Part shown: piece by piece, positions 8,919-16,912 of the stretch
How positions within the stretch are numbered: position 1 is the first letter of the stretch
Layout of the letters: each line of letters opens with the position of its first letter
Assembly (NCBI GenBank): GCA_023229645.1
Contig: JALNYU010000002.1
Location: 1 to 64,000 of the forward strand
Reading direction: 5' to 3'
DNA: 64,000 bases
Source: Nevskia sp.
GTDB taxonomy: Bacteria; Pseudomonadota; Gammaproteobacteria; Nevskiales; Nevskiaceae
Program-made: the position numbers and the translations under genes
The notes under the pieces: model-generated
What the model was told of the DNA's origin: nothing
Seen by the model: only the letters and a program-made list of their open reading frames with translations
Database searches by the model: none

Positions 8919-8925
8919 GTTAGCC
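8919..8925 (+). other. attC core of cassette 2 / left boundary of cassette 3
   Basis: GTTAGCC directly after the IS right end completes the attC interrupted at 7144. Its last six bases match the complement of GGCTAAC at the start of the next attC (9305-9311), as expected because a cassette brings its own left boundary. Confidence 0.75.
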
Positions 8926-8937
8926 GTCTTGAAAGCC

Positions 8938-9294
8938 ATGGCGCATACGCTCGAACTATTTCAACGAATATCTTGGAACAACACCAAGTTTGAGGTTGTT
9001 TCGCGAACAAACACGGAACTCACAATCGCATTTGATAGTGTGTCGCTGTCCGGGGAAGAGCCCAGAAGAGTGGAAATGGTGTTTCTTGAGCCGAGTAATG
9101 AGTGGGCTTCCCTATGGAGCCAGTCTGCCAACGAATGGATAGAACACCCTGACCACGAAAAACCCATTGGCAATCGCGTTGAAGAGGCAACAGCAAAGGT
9201 GGTACGAAAGCTAAAGTTCAGTTTCGGCGGGCATCACGAGTTGGGTTGGGCACGGTGGGGTTTCACCGCCGAGTCGATTCGGGTCAACGCCTGA
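8938..9294 (+). CDS. Integron cassette 3: hypothetical protein
   Basis: The 118-residue product is read from ATG 8938 (MAHTLELFQRISWNN); an in-frame TTG at 8929 is less likely. It has a soluble, beta-rich look with many charged residues and a C-terminal GGHHELGWARWGF motif. No family is recognised. It begins 12 bases after the cassette boundary and ends just before its attC. It lies directly downstream of the IS, so any expression from the integron promoter is probably blocked or taken over by the IS. Confidence 0.7.
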   Translation: MAHTLELFQRISWNNTKFEVVSRTNTELTIAFDSVSLSGEEPRRVEMVFLEPSNEWASLWSQSANEWIEHPDHEKPIGNRVEEATAKVVRKLKFSFGGHHELGWARWGFTAESIRVNA

Positions 9295-9304
9295 AAGAAC
9301 CGAT

Positions 9305-9391
9305 GGCTAACATGGCGCTCAACCTCGCTCCTTTCAGTCGCTGGACGCTGCGCGATAAAGCCGCGCAGCGCCGGTTAGCTCTACGTTGGGC
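9305..9391 (+). other. attC site of cassette 3
   Basis: An 87-bp site from GGCTAAC (9305-9311) to GTTGGGC (9385-9391). Inner arms GCGCTCAACC and GGTTAGCTC flank a strong stem CGCTGCGCG / CGCGCAGCG. The right core differs from the left because it belongs to cassette 4. Confidence 0.88.
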
Positions 9392-9404
9392 CTAAAAGAA
9401 AAGC

Positions 9405-9725
9405 ATGACAGCGCCACTCGTCATCGACGTTTCATCAGCCTCAATGGCGCGCGAGCTTCACGCTATTCTCGCTCGCCACCTTGCCTTTCCGAGCTACTAC
9501 GGGCACAACTGGGATGCGTTCTGGGATTGCGTAACAGATATAGAGCAGTGCTCACTGCCGGACACACTGCAAATCTTCGGCCTCGGTGCCCTCACAGAGA
9601 AACTGCCTCGTGAGGCGCAGCTATTCCAGCAGTGCTTGGCGGAGTTGCAGCGTGAACGTCCTGAATTCAAAGTTCAGTTGGCCCAACAAGGCGCTGCACC
9701 CGACGTGGGACTTGACCCGAAATAG
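9405..9725 (+). CDS. Integron cassette 4: barstar-family protein
   Basis: The 106-residue product has the barstar-like core FPSYYGHNWDAFWDCVTD near residues 29-46, preceded by a short strand and helix (VIDVSSASMARELHAIL), as in barnase-inhibitor proteins. Such proteins bind and block small ribonucleases; here no ribonuclease gene is next to it. The length is close to the family's about 90-110 residues. The C-terminal 15 or so residues (from QLAQQGAAP) are encoded by the start of a truncated attC, so the original end was probably shorter or different. It is the last recognisable cassette before the urea transporter genes. Confidence 0.75.
   Translation: MTAPLVIDVSSASMARELHAILARHLAFPSYYGHNWDAFWDCVTDIEQCSLPDTLQIFGLGALTEKLPREAQLFQQCLAELQRERPEFKVQLAQQGAAPDVGLDPK
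9681..9712 (+). other. Truncated attC remnant of cassette 4
   Basis: GCCCAAC at 9681-9687 is the exact complement of the left boundary of cassette 4 (GTTGGGC). It is followed by AAGGCGCTGCACCCGACG, a typical attC left-half sequence. No matching right half follows; the next 85 bases up to the end of urtE show no gene. The array seems to have been cut here by a deletion or rearrangement. Confidence 0.6.
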
Positions 9726-9797
9726 TTGACACTCTAATCCAGCAAAGTAAGTGAGATGGATGGCGAGATTAAGGAGCGGCGTAAGGGCTAACCGGCC

Positions 9798-10508
9798 TTA
9801 AACAGTCAAGTGCCTCGTTACCAGATCATCCGTGAGTTCGGCGATGCCGCCGCGAGCGACGGGGCGGCCTTTGTCGAGGATGATGAAATCGCTGGCGACG
9901 CGGCGGGCGAACGGGAGTTTTTGTTCGACCAGTAAGACGGTGAGGCCGAGATCCTTATTGAGTTTTAGAATCAAGTCGCCGATGTCGTGGACGATGTTCG
10001 GTTGGATGCCTTCGCAGGGTTCGTCGAGAATCAGCAGTTTCGGTTCTAGTGTTAGCGCGCGGCCGATGGCGAGCTGCTGCTGCTGGCCGCCGGAGAGATC
10101 GCCGCCGCGGCGCTTTGCCATCTTGGCCAGCACCGGGAACAGGCTATGAATGTAGTCCATTAGCTCACGGCGCTTCGCTGCGCTTAGCGGTCGTGCTTGT
10201 AGGCCAACACGAAGATTCTCTTCAACGGTGAGCTGCGAGAAGATCTCGCGGCCCTGGGGCACGTAGCCGATGCCGAGGCCGGCGCGGGCGTCGGCGGAAT
10301 ACTTGCGTAGGTCTTTACCGTCGGCGCCGTAGCGGATTTCGCCGCTGGCGGCCGGCAGCAGGCCCATGATGCATTTTAGCAGCGTGGTTTTGCCCATGCC
10401 GTTGCGGCCCATCAGGCATAGGCGGGCGCCGGTGGCGACGGTGAGGTCGATGTCCCAGAGCGTGTGGCCGCCGCCGTAGAATTGGTTGAGGCCTTTGATT
10501 TCGATCAT
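9798..10508 (-). CDS. urtE: Urea ABC transporter ATP-binding protein UrtE
   Basis: A 236-residue ABC ATPase of the LivF/UrtE type that energises urea uptake at the inner membrane. It has Walker A GRNGMGKTT, Q-loop IGYVPQGREIF, signature LSGGQQQQLAIGRAL, Walker B LLILDEP and the UrtE-type ECEGIQPNIV continuation (here CEGIQPNIV). A GTG at 10517 overlapping the urtD stop would add three residues; the ATG at 10508 has the better-spaced GGGCGAG upstream. Last gene of the urt operon; the broken end of the integron lies just downstream. Confidence 0.95.
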   Translation of the reverse strand: MIEIKGLNQFYGGGHTLWDIDLTVATGARLCLMGRNGMGKTTLLKCIMGLLPAASGEIRYGADGKDLRKYSADARAGLGIGYVPQGREIFSQLTVEENLRVGLQARPLSAAKRRELMDYIHSLFPVLAKMAKRRGGDLSGGQQQQLAIGRALTLEPKLLILDEPCEGIQPNIVHDIGDLILKLNKDLGLTVLLVEQKLPFARRVASDFIILDKGRPVARGGIAELTDDLVTRHLTV

Positions 10509-10513
10509 CGTGG

Positions 10514-11350
10514 TCACTCGCCCAGATAAACTTCTTTAACGCGGGGATGGTTCTGCACCTCGTCCATGCTGCCTTCGGCGAGCACGTGGCCTTCGTGCAA
10601 GACAGTGACGGTGCGGGCGATTGAGCGGACGAAGTTCATATCGTGTTCGACCACGACCACTGAGTGCTTGCCGGCCAGCGAGACCAGCAGTTCGGCGGTG
10701 CGTTCGGTTTCCTGCGGTGTCATCCCGGCAACGGGTTCATCGACGAGCAGCAGCAGCGGGTCTTGCATCAACAGCATGCCGATTTCCAACCACTGTTTCT
10801 GGCCGTGTGAGAGCGCGCCGGCGCGGCCGCTGCGCGCGTCTTGCAGGCCGATGATTTGCAGCACTTCGTCGATACGGTCGCGTTGTTCGCCGTTTAGTTT
10901 CGCGAACAGCACGTGCCAAACGCGCTTGCTGTCGGCCATCGCCAATTCCAGATTTTCGAACACGCTGTGTTCGGCGAATACCGTGGGTTTTTGGAATTTG
11001 CGACCGATGCCGACTTGGGCGATTTCCGGTTCGGTGAGGCCGAGGAGGTCGATGGTTTGGCCGAACCAGGCCGAGCCGGTATCGGGGCGGGTTTTGCCGG
11101 TGATGACGTCCATCATCGTGGTTTTGCCGGCGCCGTTCGGGCCGATGATGCAGCGTAGCTCGCCGGTTTCGATGTAGAGATTGAGATCGTTCAGCGCTTT
11201 GAAGCCATCGAAACTAACGGTGATGCCTTCAACGTACAGAATGATGTTGTGCGAGAGGTCCGGGCTCGGCGCATTCGTGCTGTGGCGCCGGCCGGTGGGC
11301 TTGAAGCGCAGGCCAATCGGCCCGCCGCCGCTGTTGATGCTAACGCTCAT
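10514..11350 (-). CDS. urtD: Urea ABC transporter ATP-binding protein UrtD
   Basis: A 278-residue ABC ATPase of the LivG/UrtD type, partner of UrtE. Visible motifs are Walker A GPNGAGKTT, LTEPEIAQVGIGRKFQKPTVF in the Q-loop region (characteristic of UrtD), signature LSHGQKQWLEIGMLL and Walker B LLLLVDEP, then the switch His in VVVVEHDM. The first 30 residues are an unconserved Gly/Pro/Arg-rich extension. Its ATG overlaps the urtC stop (ATGA), indicating translational coupling. Confidence 0.95.
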   Translation of the reverse strand: MSVSINSGGGPIGLRFKPTGRRHSTNAPSPDLSHNIILYVEGITVSFDGFKALNDLNLYIETGELRCIIGPNGAGKTTMMDVITGKTRPDTGSAWFGQTIDLLGLTEPEIAQVGIGRKFQKPTVFAEHSVFENLELAMADSKRVWHVLFAKLNGEQRDRIDEVLQIIGLQDARSGRAGALSHGQKQWLEIGMLLMQDPLLLLVDEPVAGMTPQETERTAELLVSLAGKHSVVVVEHDMNFVRSIARTVTVLHEGHVLAEGSMDEVQNHPRVKEVYLGE

Positions 11351-12456
11351 GCCGCAGCCCTCCGCATCAAGCCAACCACGCCACGCGGCAGGAATAACGT
11401 TGCCAGCACGAATAAGGCGCCCAGTGCATAGAGCCAGACCTCCGGTGCGGCGGCGGTGAAATAGGTTTTTGCATAGTTGACGAGTACGGCGCCCGCAACC
11501 GCACCATACAGCGTGCCGCGGCCGCCAACGGCGACCCAGATCACGACTTCAATCGAGTTGATCGGCGCGAATTCGCTCGGGTTGATGATGCCGACTTGCG
11601 GCACGTACAGCGCACCGGCGATGCCGGCGAGCATCGCTGAGAATACCCAGATCCAGAGTTTGTAAGACTCCACTTTGTAGCCGATGAAACGGGTGCGGCC
11701 TTCGGCGTCGCGGATCGCTTGCAGTACACGGCCGAAACGCGAGGCAACAATATATCGGCAGGCGAGGTAAGCGCCGGCTAACGCCAGTACGGTGGTAACG
11801 AAGAGCGCGATGCGCATGCCGGGCGCTTGCAGATCAAAGCCCAGTAGTTCTTTGAAATCGGTTAACCCGTTATTGCCGCCAAAGCCCATTTCATTGCGGA
11901 AGAACGCCAGCAATAGGGCAAACGTGAGCGCTTGGGTGATGATCGACAGATAAACCCCGGTTACGCGTGAGCGGAACGCGAGCCAGCCAAAGATCAGCGC
12001 GAGCAAGCCGGGGACTAGTACGACCATGATCAGCGCGACTGGAAAATGGTTCATGCCCTGCCAGAACCACGGCAGCGTTTTCCAATTCAAGAACACCATG
12101 AAGTCCGGCAGAATCGGATCGCCATAAACCCCGCGGGTGCCGATTTGGCGCATGAGATACATGCCGACGGCATAGCCACCGAGCGCAAAAAAGGCGGTAT
12201 GGCCAAGGCTTAAAATGCCGCAATAGCCCCAGACCAGATCAACCGCGATCGCCAGCAGCGCGTAGCACAGATATTTGCCGAACAGCGTCACCGAGTAAGT
12301 GGAGAGGTGCAGGGCTGAGCCCTCGGGCACCACTAAATTTGTCAGCGGCACCAGCACTAACGCTGCAGCGAGTAGCGCTAGCAAGATTTGGCCGCCGCGG
12401 TCTTGGCGCAGCGCGGCGAGCAGTATCGACGGCGGCTTCATCGTCGTGGTTTCCAT
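11347..12456 (-). CDS. urtC: Urea ABC transporter permease UrtC
   Basis: A 369-residue LivM-type inner-membrane permease that pairs with UrtB. It has about ten hydrophobic segments and the conserved cytoplasmic coupling region (QAIRDAEGRTRFIGYKVESYKLW). The open frame extends to 12627 but that part overlaps urtB antisense to its composition; the chosen ATG at 12456 shares its A with the urtB stop (TAATG) and is followed by METTTMKPPS, leading directly into the first membrane segment. Confidence 0.94.
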   Translation of the reverse strand: METTTMKPPSILLAALRQDRGGQILLALLAAALVLVPLTNLVVPEGSALHLSTYSVTLFGKYLCYALLAIAVDLVWGYCGILSLGHTAFFALGGYAVGMYLMRQIGTRGVYGDPILPDFMVFLNWKTLPWFWQGMNHFPVALIMVVLVPGLLALIFGWLAFRSRVTGVYLSIITQALTFALLLAFFRNEMGFGGNNGLTDFKELLGFDLQAPGMRIALFVTTVLALAGAYLACRYIVASRFGRVLQAIRDAEGRTRFIGYKVESYKLWIWVFSAMLAGIAGALYVPQVGIINPSEFAPINSIEVVIWVAVGGRGTLYGAVAGAVLVNYAKTYFTAAAPEVWLYALGALFVLATLFLPRGVVGLMRRAAA

Positions 12457-14183
12457 TAATGGCCCTCCGCCGCGCGGCCTTTCTGCGGGAACAGGCCTTG
12501 TTTGCGGCGCTGGATAAACAGAATGATGAACACCAGCACGACGATTTTCGCCATGACGGCGCCGACTGCCGGCTCCAGCAATTTGCCGGCGACGCCGAGC
12601 GTCATGCCGCCGATCAAGGTGCCCCAAAGGTTGCCGACACCGCCGAAGACCACGACCATGAACGAGTCGATGATGTAGGCCTGACCGAGATTAGGGCCGA
12701 CATTGGTCAGCTGTGATAGCGCCACGCCCGCGACACCGGCGATGCCCGAGCCGAGGCCGAAAGTGATTGCATCCACCCATTCACTGCGGATGCCCATCGC
12801 CCGCGCCATCGAGCGATTTTGCGATACTGCCCGCACTTTCAAGCCGAGCGACGTGCGTTTCAAAATGAGCTGTAACGCAATAAACACCAGCAGCGTGAAG
12901 AGAACAATGTAGAGGCGGTTGTAGGTGAGCGAGAGCGCATCGTTAATAACCAGTGTGCCGCTCATGAATTCTGGCGATGCCACCGAGCGATTCAGCGGCG
13001 AGAAAATAGAGCGCACTAACTGCTGCAGAATTAGCGATAAGCCAAACGTTGCGAGCAGGGTTTCGAGCGGCCGGCCATAGAGAAAGCGAACGATGCTGCG
13101 TTCGATGGCCACACCGACTAAACCCGAGACCAGAAACGCGGCGGGAATCGACAATAGTATCGACAGCGCTAAATGCTCGGGCAATAGTTGCTGCATGACA
13201 TAAGCGGTATAGGCGCCGAGCATGATTAGCTCACCGTGCGCCATGTTGATGACGCCCATAACGCCGAATGTGATCGCCAGCCCAATCGCTGCGAGCACCA
13301 GCACCGAGCCCAGGCTGAGGCCGAAAAACAGAGTTTCGACACTGCCGTAGATGCCGCGCCAGAACTCAATGCGCTGGGCGGCTTTGGCGGCGGCGTTGCG
13401 CACGCCATCGTCCGTTTCGGCGTAGCTGCCGTCGGCGTTGGCCGTGCTGATCGCTTTCAGCTTGTTGTAGGCGTCGCCGTCCAAGGTTTGGCTGAGCGCG
13501 GTGGTGGCGGCGAGGCGGGTTGCGGCGTCGTCGCTATCGAGATCCGCAATCGCGAGGCCGATCTCGATTGCTTTGCGTACGGCGCTGTCTTTTTCGCTGC
13601 TGAGACGAACGCGTAGGAGATCGACGGTGGCGCTATCGGCATCACGCAGCATTTCATGCACCGCGACAAGGCGCACGCTGCGGTCAGGATCATCAAGCCG
13701 GAATTGGGCGATAGCGCCGCGCAAGAACTTTCGCAATGCGTTATTGGTGCCGACCTTGCTGAATCCGTCGGCCGCTTCGGTGCCGGCCGTGGTCAGCGTT
13801 TCGGGGTCGGTGAGCCGCAGGCCGGTATCGACTTCTTCGGTGATAAAAACTTTGCCGTCGCTGTCACGGCTGTAGAGGTGTTCGTCTAGCAGTGCTTTCA
13901 ACACCGACTGCGCGCTGGCGTGGTGCGAGGCGATTAATTGTTCGAGTAATTGCTGTTTGTCGCTGAGGCCAGCGTTTGGAAGTTGGCTAAGAATGCCAAC
14001 AAAATCGGTGGCTGGGGCTGCCGCGACGTTGCTTGCGGGTGCTTCTTCAGCGGCGTTAGCGGTGACGGCGGATAACGCCAGCAGCGCGAACGCGAGCGGG
14101 CTGAAAATTTGGAAAAGGCGGTGCCAGCGCGTTGTACGGGCAACAGACGCGGTGACGTGAAAACGGCGTCGTGCATAACGCAT
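12456..14183 (-). CDS. urtB: Urea ABC transporter permease UrtB with N-terminal periplasmic domain
   Basis: A 575-residue LivH-type permease. Residues 1-45 form a signal or first membrane segment ending ANAAEEA. Residues of about 60-275 form a soluble helical-repeat-like domain (VRLVAVHEMLRDADSATVDLLRVRL) as found in proteobacterial UrtB. The C-terminal half is the membrane permease (LAAIGLAITFGVMGVINMAHGE, then GVGNLWGTLIGG). It lies about 110 bp downstream of urtA, with a hairpin in the gap, which may let urtA be expressed more than the rest. Confidence 0.93.
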   Translation of the reverse strand: MRYARRRFHVTASVARTTRWHRLFQIFSPLAFALLALSAVTANAAEEAPASNVAAAPATDFVGILSQLPNAGLSDKQQLLEQLIASHHASAQSVLKALLDEHLYSRDSDGKVFITEEVDTGLRLTDPETLTTAGTEAADGFSKVGTNNALRKFLRGAIAQFRLDDPDRSVRLVAVHEMLRDADSATVDLLRVRLSSEKDSAVRKAIEIGLAIADLDSDDAATRLAATTALSQTLDGDAYNKLKAISTANADGSYAETDDGVRNAAAKAAQRIEFWRGIYGSVETLFFGLSLGSVLVLAAIGLAITFGVMGVINMAHGELIMLGAYTAYVMQQLLPEHLALSILLSIPAAFLVSGLVGVAIERSIVRFLYGRPLETLLATFGLSLILQQLVRSIFSPLNRSVASPEFMSGTLVINDALSLTYNRLYIVLFTLLVFIALQLILKRTSLGLKVRAVSQNRSMARAMGIRSEWVDAITFGLGSGIAGVAGVALSQLTNVGPNLGQAYIIDSFMVVVFGGVGNLWGTLIGGMTLGVAGKLLEPAVGAVMAKIVVLVFIILFIQRRKQGLFPQKGRAAEGH

Positions 14184-14240
14184 GAGGTGCTCGATCCGGT
14201 TCGCGAGACCTTACGGTCCCTTGGGCAATGAGAAAGCAAG

Positions 14241-14264
14241 CTCCGAGCCGAAACCGGCTCGGAG
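14241..14264 (-). terminator. Hairpin between urtA and urtB
   Basis: A perfect 10-bp stem (CTCCGAGCCG / CGGCTCGGAG) with loop AAAC sits in the urtA-urtB gap. On the transcribed minus strand it is followed by a pyrimidine-rich but not pure T stretch (CTTGCTTTCT). It may be a partial terminator or an mRNA-stabilising hairpin that raises UrtA relative to the permease. Confidence 0.5.
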
Positions 14265-14293
14265 TTGCGTCGAACGGAATGAAACTCAGCGGC

Positions 14294-15580
14294 TCAGTAA
14301 TTCTGGCCGGAGCACTTCTTAGTCTTGGTGTTGTAGTTGCCGCACTTGAGATTGACCCAGTCGGCTTCCAGATCCTTGCTACCCGGCAGGAAGTCGGACC
14401 AAGCATCGCCCGGCACCGTGCCCTTGGTCTGCCATACCACGTCAAACTGGCCATCACCCTTGATTTCGCCGATGTAAACCGGCTTCGTGATGTGATGGTT
14501 CGGCAGCAGTTTTGCCGTACCGCCGGTCAGGTTGGGAACTTCGAGGCCGGGTAGGGCTTCGAGTACTTTCGTGACATCGGTGGTGCCGGCTTTCTCAACC
14601 GCTTTCACCCATAGATTGAAGCCGATGTAATGCGCTTCCATCGGATCGTTGGTGGTGCGCTTCGGGTTCTTGATGTAGGTCTGCCACTGCTTGATAAACG
14701 CCGTGTTAGCCGGCGATTTGATGCTTTCAAAGTAATTCCAGGCCGCGAGATGGCCGACCAGCGGCTTGGTGTCGATGCCGGAGAGTTCTTCTTCGCCGAC
14801 CGAGAATGCGACAACTGGAATGTCTTCAGCGGAAATCTTCTGGTTGCCCAGTTCTTTGTAGAACGGAACGTTGGCATCGCCATTGACTGTCGATACCACC
14901 GCCGTTTTCTTACCGGCCGAGCCGAAGGCCTTAATTTTGGAGACTTCGCTCTGCCAATCCGAGAAGCCAAACGGCGTGTAGTTGATCAGGATGTCTTCAT
15001 CCTTCACGCCCTTGGCTTTCAAATACGCTTCGAGAATCTTGTTGGTTGTGCGCGGATAAACATAGTCCGTGCCTTCCAAAACCCAGCGCTTAACTTTGAC
15101 GTCTTTCATCAAATAGTCGACGGCTGGGATCGCCTGCTGGTTCGGTGCCGCGCCGGTGTAGATCACATTCTTCGAGGACTCTTCGCCCTCGTACTGCACC
15201 GGATAGAACAGCAAGCCGTTGTCCTTTTCGAACACCGGCAATACTGATTTACGCGACACCGAAGTCCAGCAGCCGAATACCACCGAGACTTTGTCCTTTT
15301 CAAGCAACTCAGTCGCTTTTTCGGCGAACAAGGGCCAGTTTGAAGCTGGGTCGACGACGACCGCCTCCAGCTTCTTACCGAGCAAACCGCCCTTTTTGTT
15401 CTGCGCGTCGATCAGCATCAACACCGTGTCCTTCAGCGTCGCTTCAGAGATCGCCAGCGTACCGGACAGCGAATGCAGCACGCCGACCTTGATTGTGTCT
15501 TCAGCCTGGGCGGTGCCGGCGAAAACGCCGAACGCTGCGCAGGATGCGAGTAACACATTTTTAAAGTACTGCCTTTTCAT
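14294..15580 (-). CDS. urtA: Urea ABC transporter substrate-binding protein UrtA
   Basis: A 428-residue periplasmic binding protein. A signal peptide (MKRQYFKNVLL to TAQAED, cleavage about residue 26) precedes the UrtA-specific opening TIKVGVLHSLSGTLAISE. The body has the typical VFGCWTSVSRKSVLPVFE and NLLFYPVQYEGEESS-type segments (here GLLFYPVQYEGEESSKN) of urea-binding proteins. GGAG lies three bases upstream of ATG 15580. It is the first urt gene after the porin and the specificity component of the system. Confidence 0.96.
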   Translation of the reverse strand: MKRQYFKNVLLASCAAFGVFAGTAQAEDTIKVGVLHSLSGTLAISEATLKDTVLMLIDAQNKKGGLLGKKLEAVVVDPASNWPLFAEKATELLEKDKVSVVFGCWTSVSRKSVLPVFEKDNGLLFYPVQYEGEESSKNVIYTGAAPNQQAIPAVDYLMKDVKVKRWVLEGTDYVYPRTTNKILEAYLKAKGVKDEDILINYTPFGFSDWQSEVSKIKAFGSAGKKTAVVSTVNGDANVPFYKELGNQKISAEDIPVVAFSVGEEELSGIDTKPLVGHLAAWNYFESIKSPANTAFIKQWQTYIKNPKRTTNDPMEAHYIGFNLWVKAVEKAGTTDVTKVLEALPGLEVPNLTGGTAKLLPNHHITKPVYIGEIKGDGQFDVVWQTKGTVPGDAWSDFLPGSKDLEADWVNLKCGNYNTKTKKCSGQNY

Positions 15581-15634
15581 GCTCCGATCTCCTAGTGAGA
15601 AGTGAGGGTGGGTTAATGCATGACGCGGCCTGCC

Positions 15635-16741
15635 TTAGATTTGGATCGACAGGCTGACGCCGTATTGCTTGCTGTCCGGCAGGCCGGAGTTCAGCGTCGT
15701 GTTCAGGAAGAACAGGCCGACGCGGGCGTCGAACTTCTTGATCACATAGTTCACGTTCAGCTCCAGCGTGCGCTGGTGGTATTCCAGGGCGTTGACGGTG
15801 CTGCTGGCGTTGAACTGGGTCTGGCCGTACTTGCCGAGCAGCTGGATCTTGCCGACGCCGAGGTTCTGCGGGAACAGGTAGCTGGCGAGGCCGAAGAAGC
15901 CGTTGCTCTTGGCGTAGCTGCCGTCGAAGCCGCCGTAGCCGCCGAGGCGGTCATAACGGGCGTATTCGCCTTCAACCGTGAACGTACCGACGCCCGGGAA
16001 GTTGCGTTCGCCGAGGAAGTCGACGTTCCAGGCGTGCTGGTCGGCAACGGTCTGACCGGCGAAGCCGACGGCGAGAATGTTCTTTTCGCCGTAGTAGGTG
16101 CCGTTCAGGTAGTAGCCGGGCTCTGGATCCCAGAAATCGGCCTGAATACGCCCAGCGACGAGCACCTTGCTGTCGTTCTGAGTCTCAGGAATGTCGAATA
16201 CGCCAGCCTGAACCTTGATGATGCCGAACTGGCCCCAATAGGCGAGGCCGTTGTCACGACCGGCGAATTCAGACGGGTAGCCGTCCTGCACGCCATCGTT
16301 GAACGGACGGGTATTGTTGTTGTAGAACACGCCGTACAGGTTGGCGCGGTCGGTCGGCGCCAGGAAGCGGCCAGCCCAGAGGTGGAACTGGTCGTTGATT
16401 TCCAGGCGGGCGATCGCGTCGAGCAACTGCAGCGAGTTGTCGCCGTTCGGCGGGCTGCCCTGGTATTCCGTGTTGAACGTGAACTTCAGGTACGGGGTAA
16501 CCGAACCGTTGACGTACAGACGAATGTTGTCGACGTTGAAATCGTTCGCGTCCTGGATCGGCTCTTCGTTCGAGGTATGAACGAAGCTGGTGCGCAGACC
16601 GGCGCCGAAGGTCAGCGACGGCGCAGCGTCGTCCGCCATGACGGTGGTCATGGGCAGCGCGGCGAACAGCGGCGCGGCGACGGCTAGGGCGCGGAGGCCC
16701 AGGCCTAAGCCTTTATTATTGTGTAGCATCTTCACTTTCAT
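15635..16741 (-). CDS. Outer-membrane porin linked to urea uptake
   Basis: The 368-residue product has a signal peptide (MKVKMLHNNKG to TVMADDAA, cleavage about residue 37) and a barrel of alternating aromatic strands (LTFGAGLRTSFVHTSN, then YLKFTFNTEYQG) ending in VSLSIQI. It resembles Gram-negative porins of the phosphate-selective/OprO-like type. GGGAG precedes ATG 16741. It lies 54 bp upstream of urtA in the same direction, so it probably lets urea or short amides through the outer membrane; that role is inferred from position. The 171 bp upstream probably hold its promoter, but I see no clear -10/-35 or strong -24/-12 pair. Confidence 0.85.
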   Translation of the reverse strand: MKVKMLHNNKGLGLGLRALAVAAPLFAALPMTTVMADDAAPSLTFGAGLRTSFVHTSNEEPIQDANDFNVDNIRLYVNGSVTPYLKFTFNTEYQGSPPNGDNSLQLLDAIARLEINDQFHLWAGRFLAPTDRANLYGVFYNNNTRPFNDGVQDGYPSEFAGRDNGLAYWGQFGIIKVQAGVFDIPETQNDSKVLVAGRIQADFWDPEPGYYLNGTYYGEKNILAVGFAGQTVADQHAWNVDFLGERNFPGVGTFTVEGEYARYDRLGGYGGFDGSYAKSNGFFGLASYLFPQNLGVGKIQLLGKYGQTQFNASSTVNALEYHQRTLELNVNYVIKKFDARVGLFFLNTTLNSGLPDSKQYGVSLSIQI

Positions 16742-16912
16742 GCTTTAACTCCCGTTGGTGGTTCAAAACGGAGACGAACTCCGCAAAGTTTTCGGGCGGC
16801 GTGCATCGCAGCCCACTCCTCCAGCACCGTGCAGCCCAAGGCTACGTTGCGTGCTGCTGCAGCTCCCACACGTTGTGCCGGCCATACCGCATTTCGCCGT
16901 GCGCGCATTTTT

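Noticed and set aside
15620..16687. A long plus-strand frame of 355 codons opposite the urea porin
   Set aside because: Its Val/Ala/Glu-rich composition is the usual shadow of a GC-rich gene on the other strand, and the porin has a signal peptide and barrel pattern.
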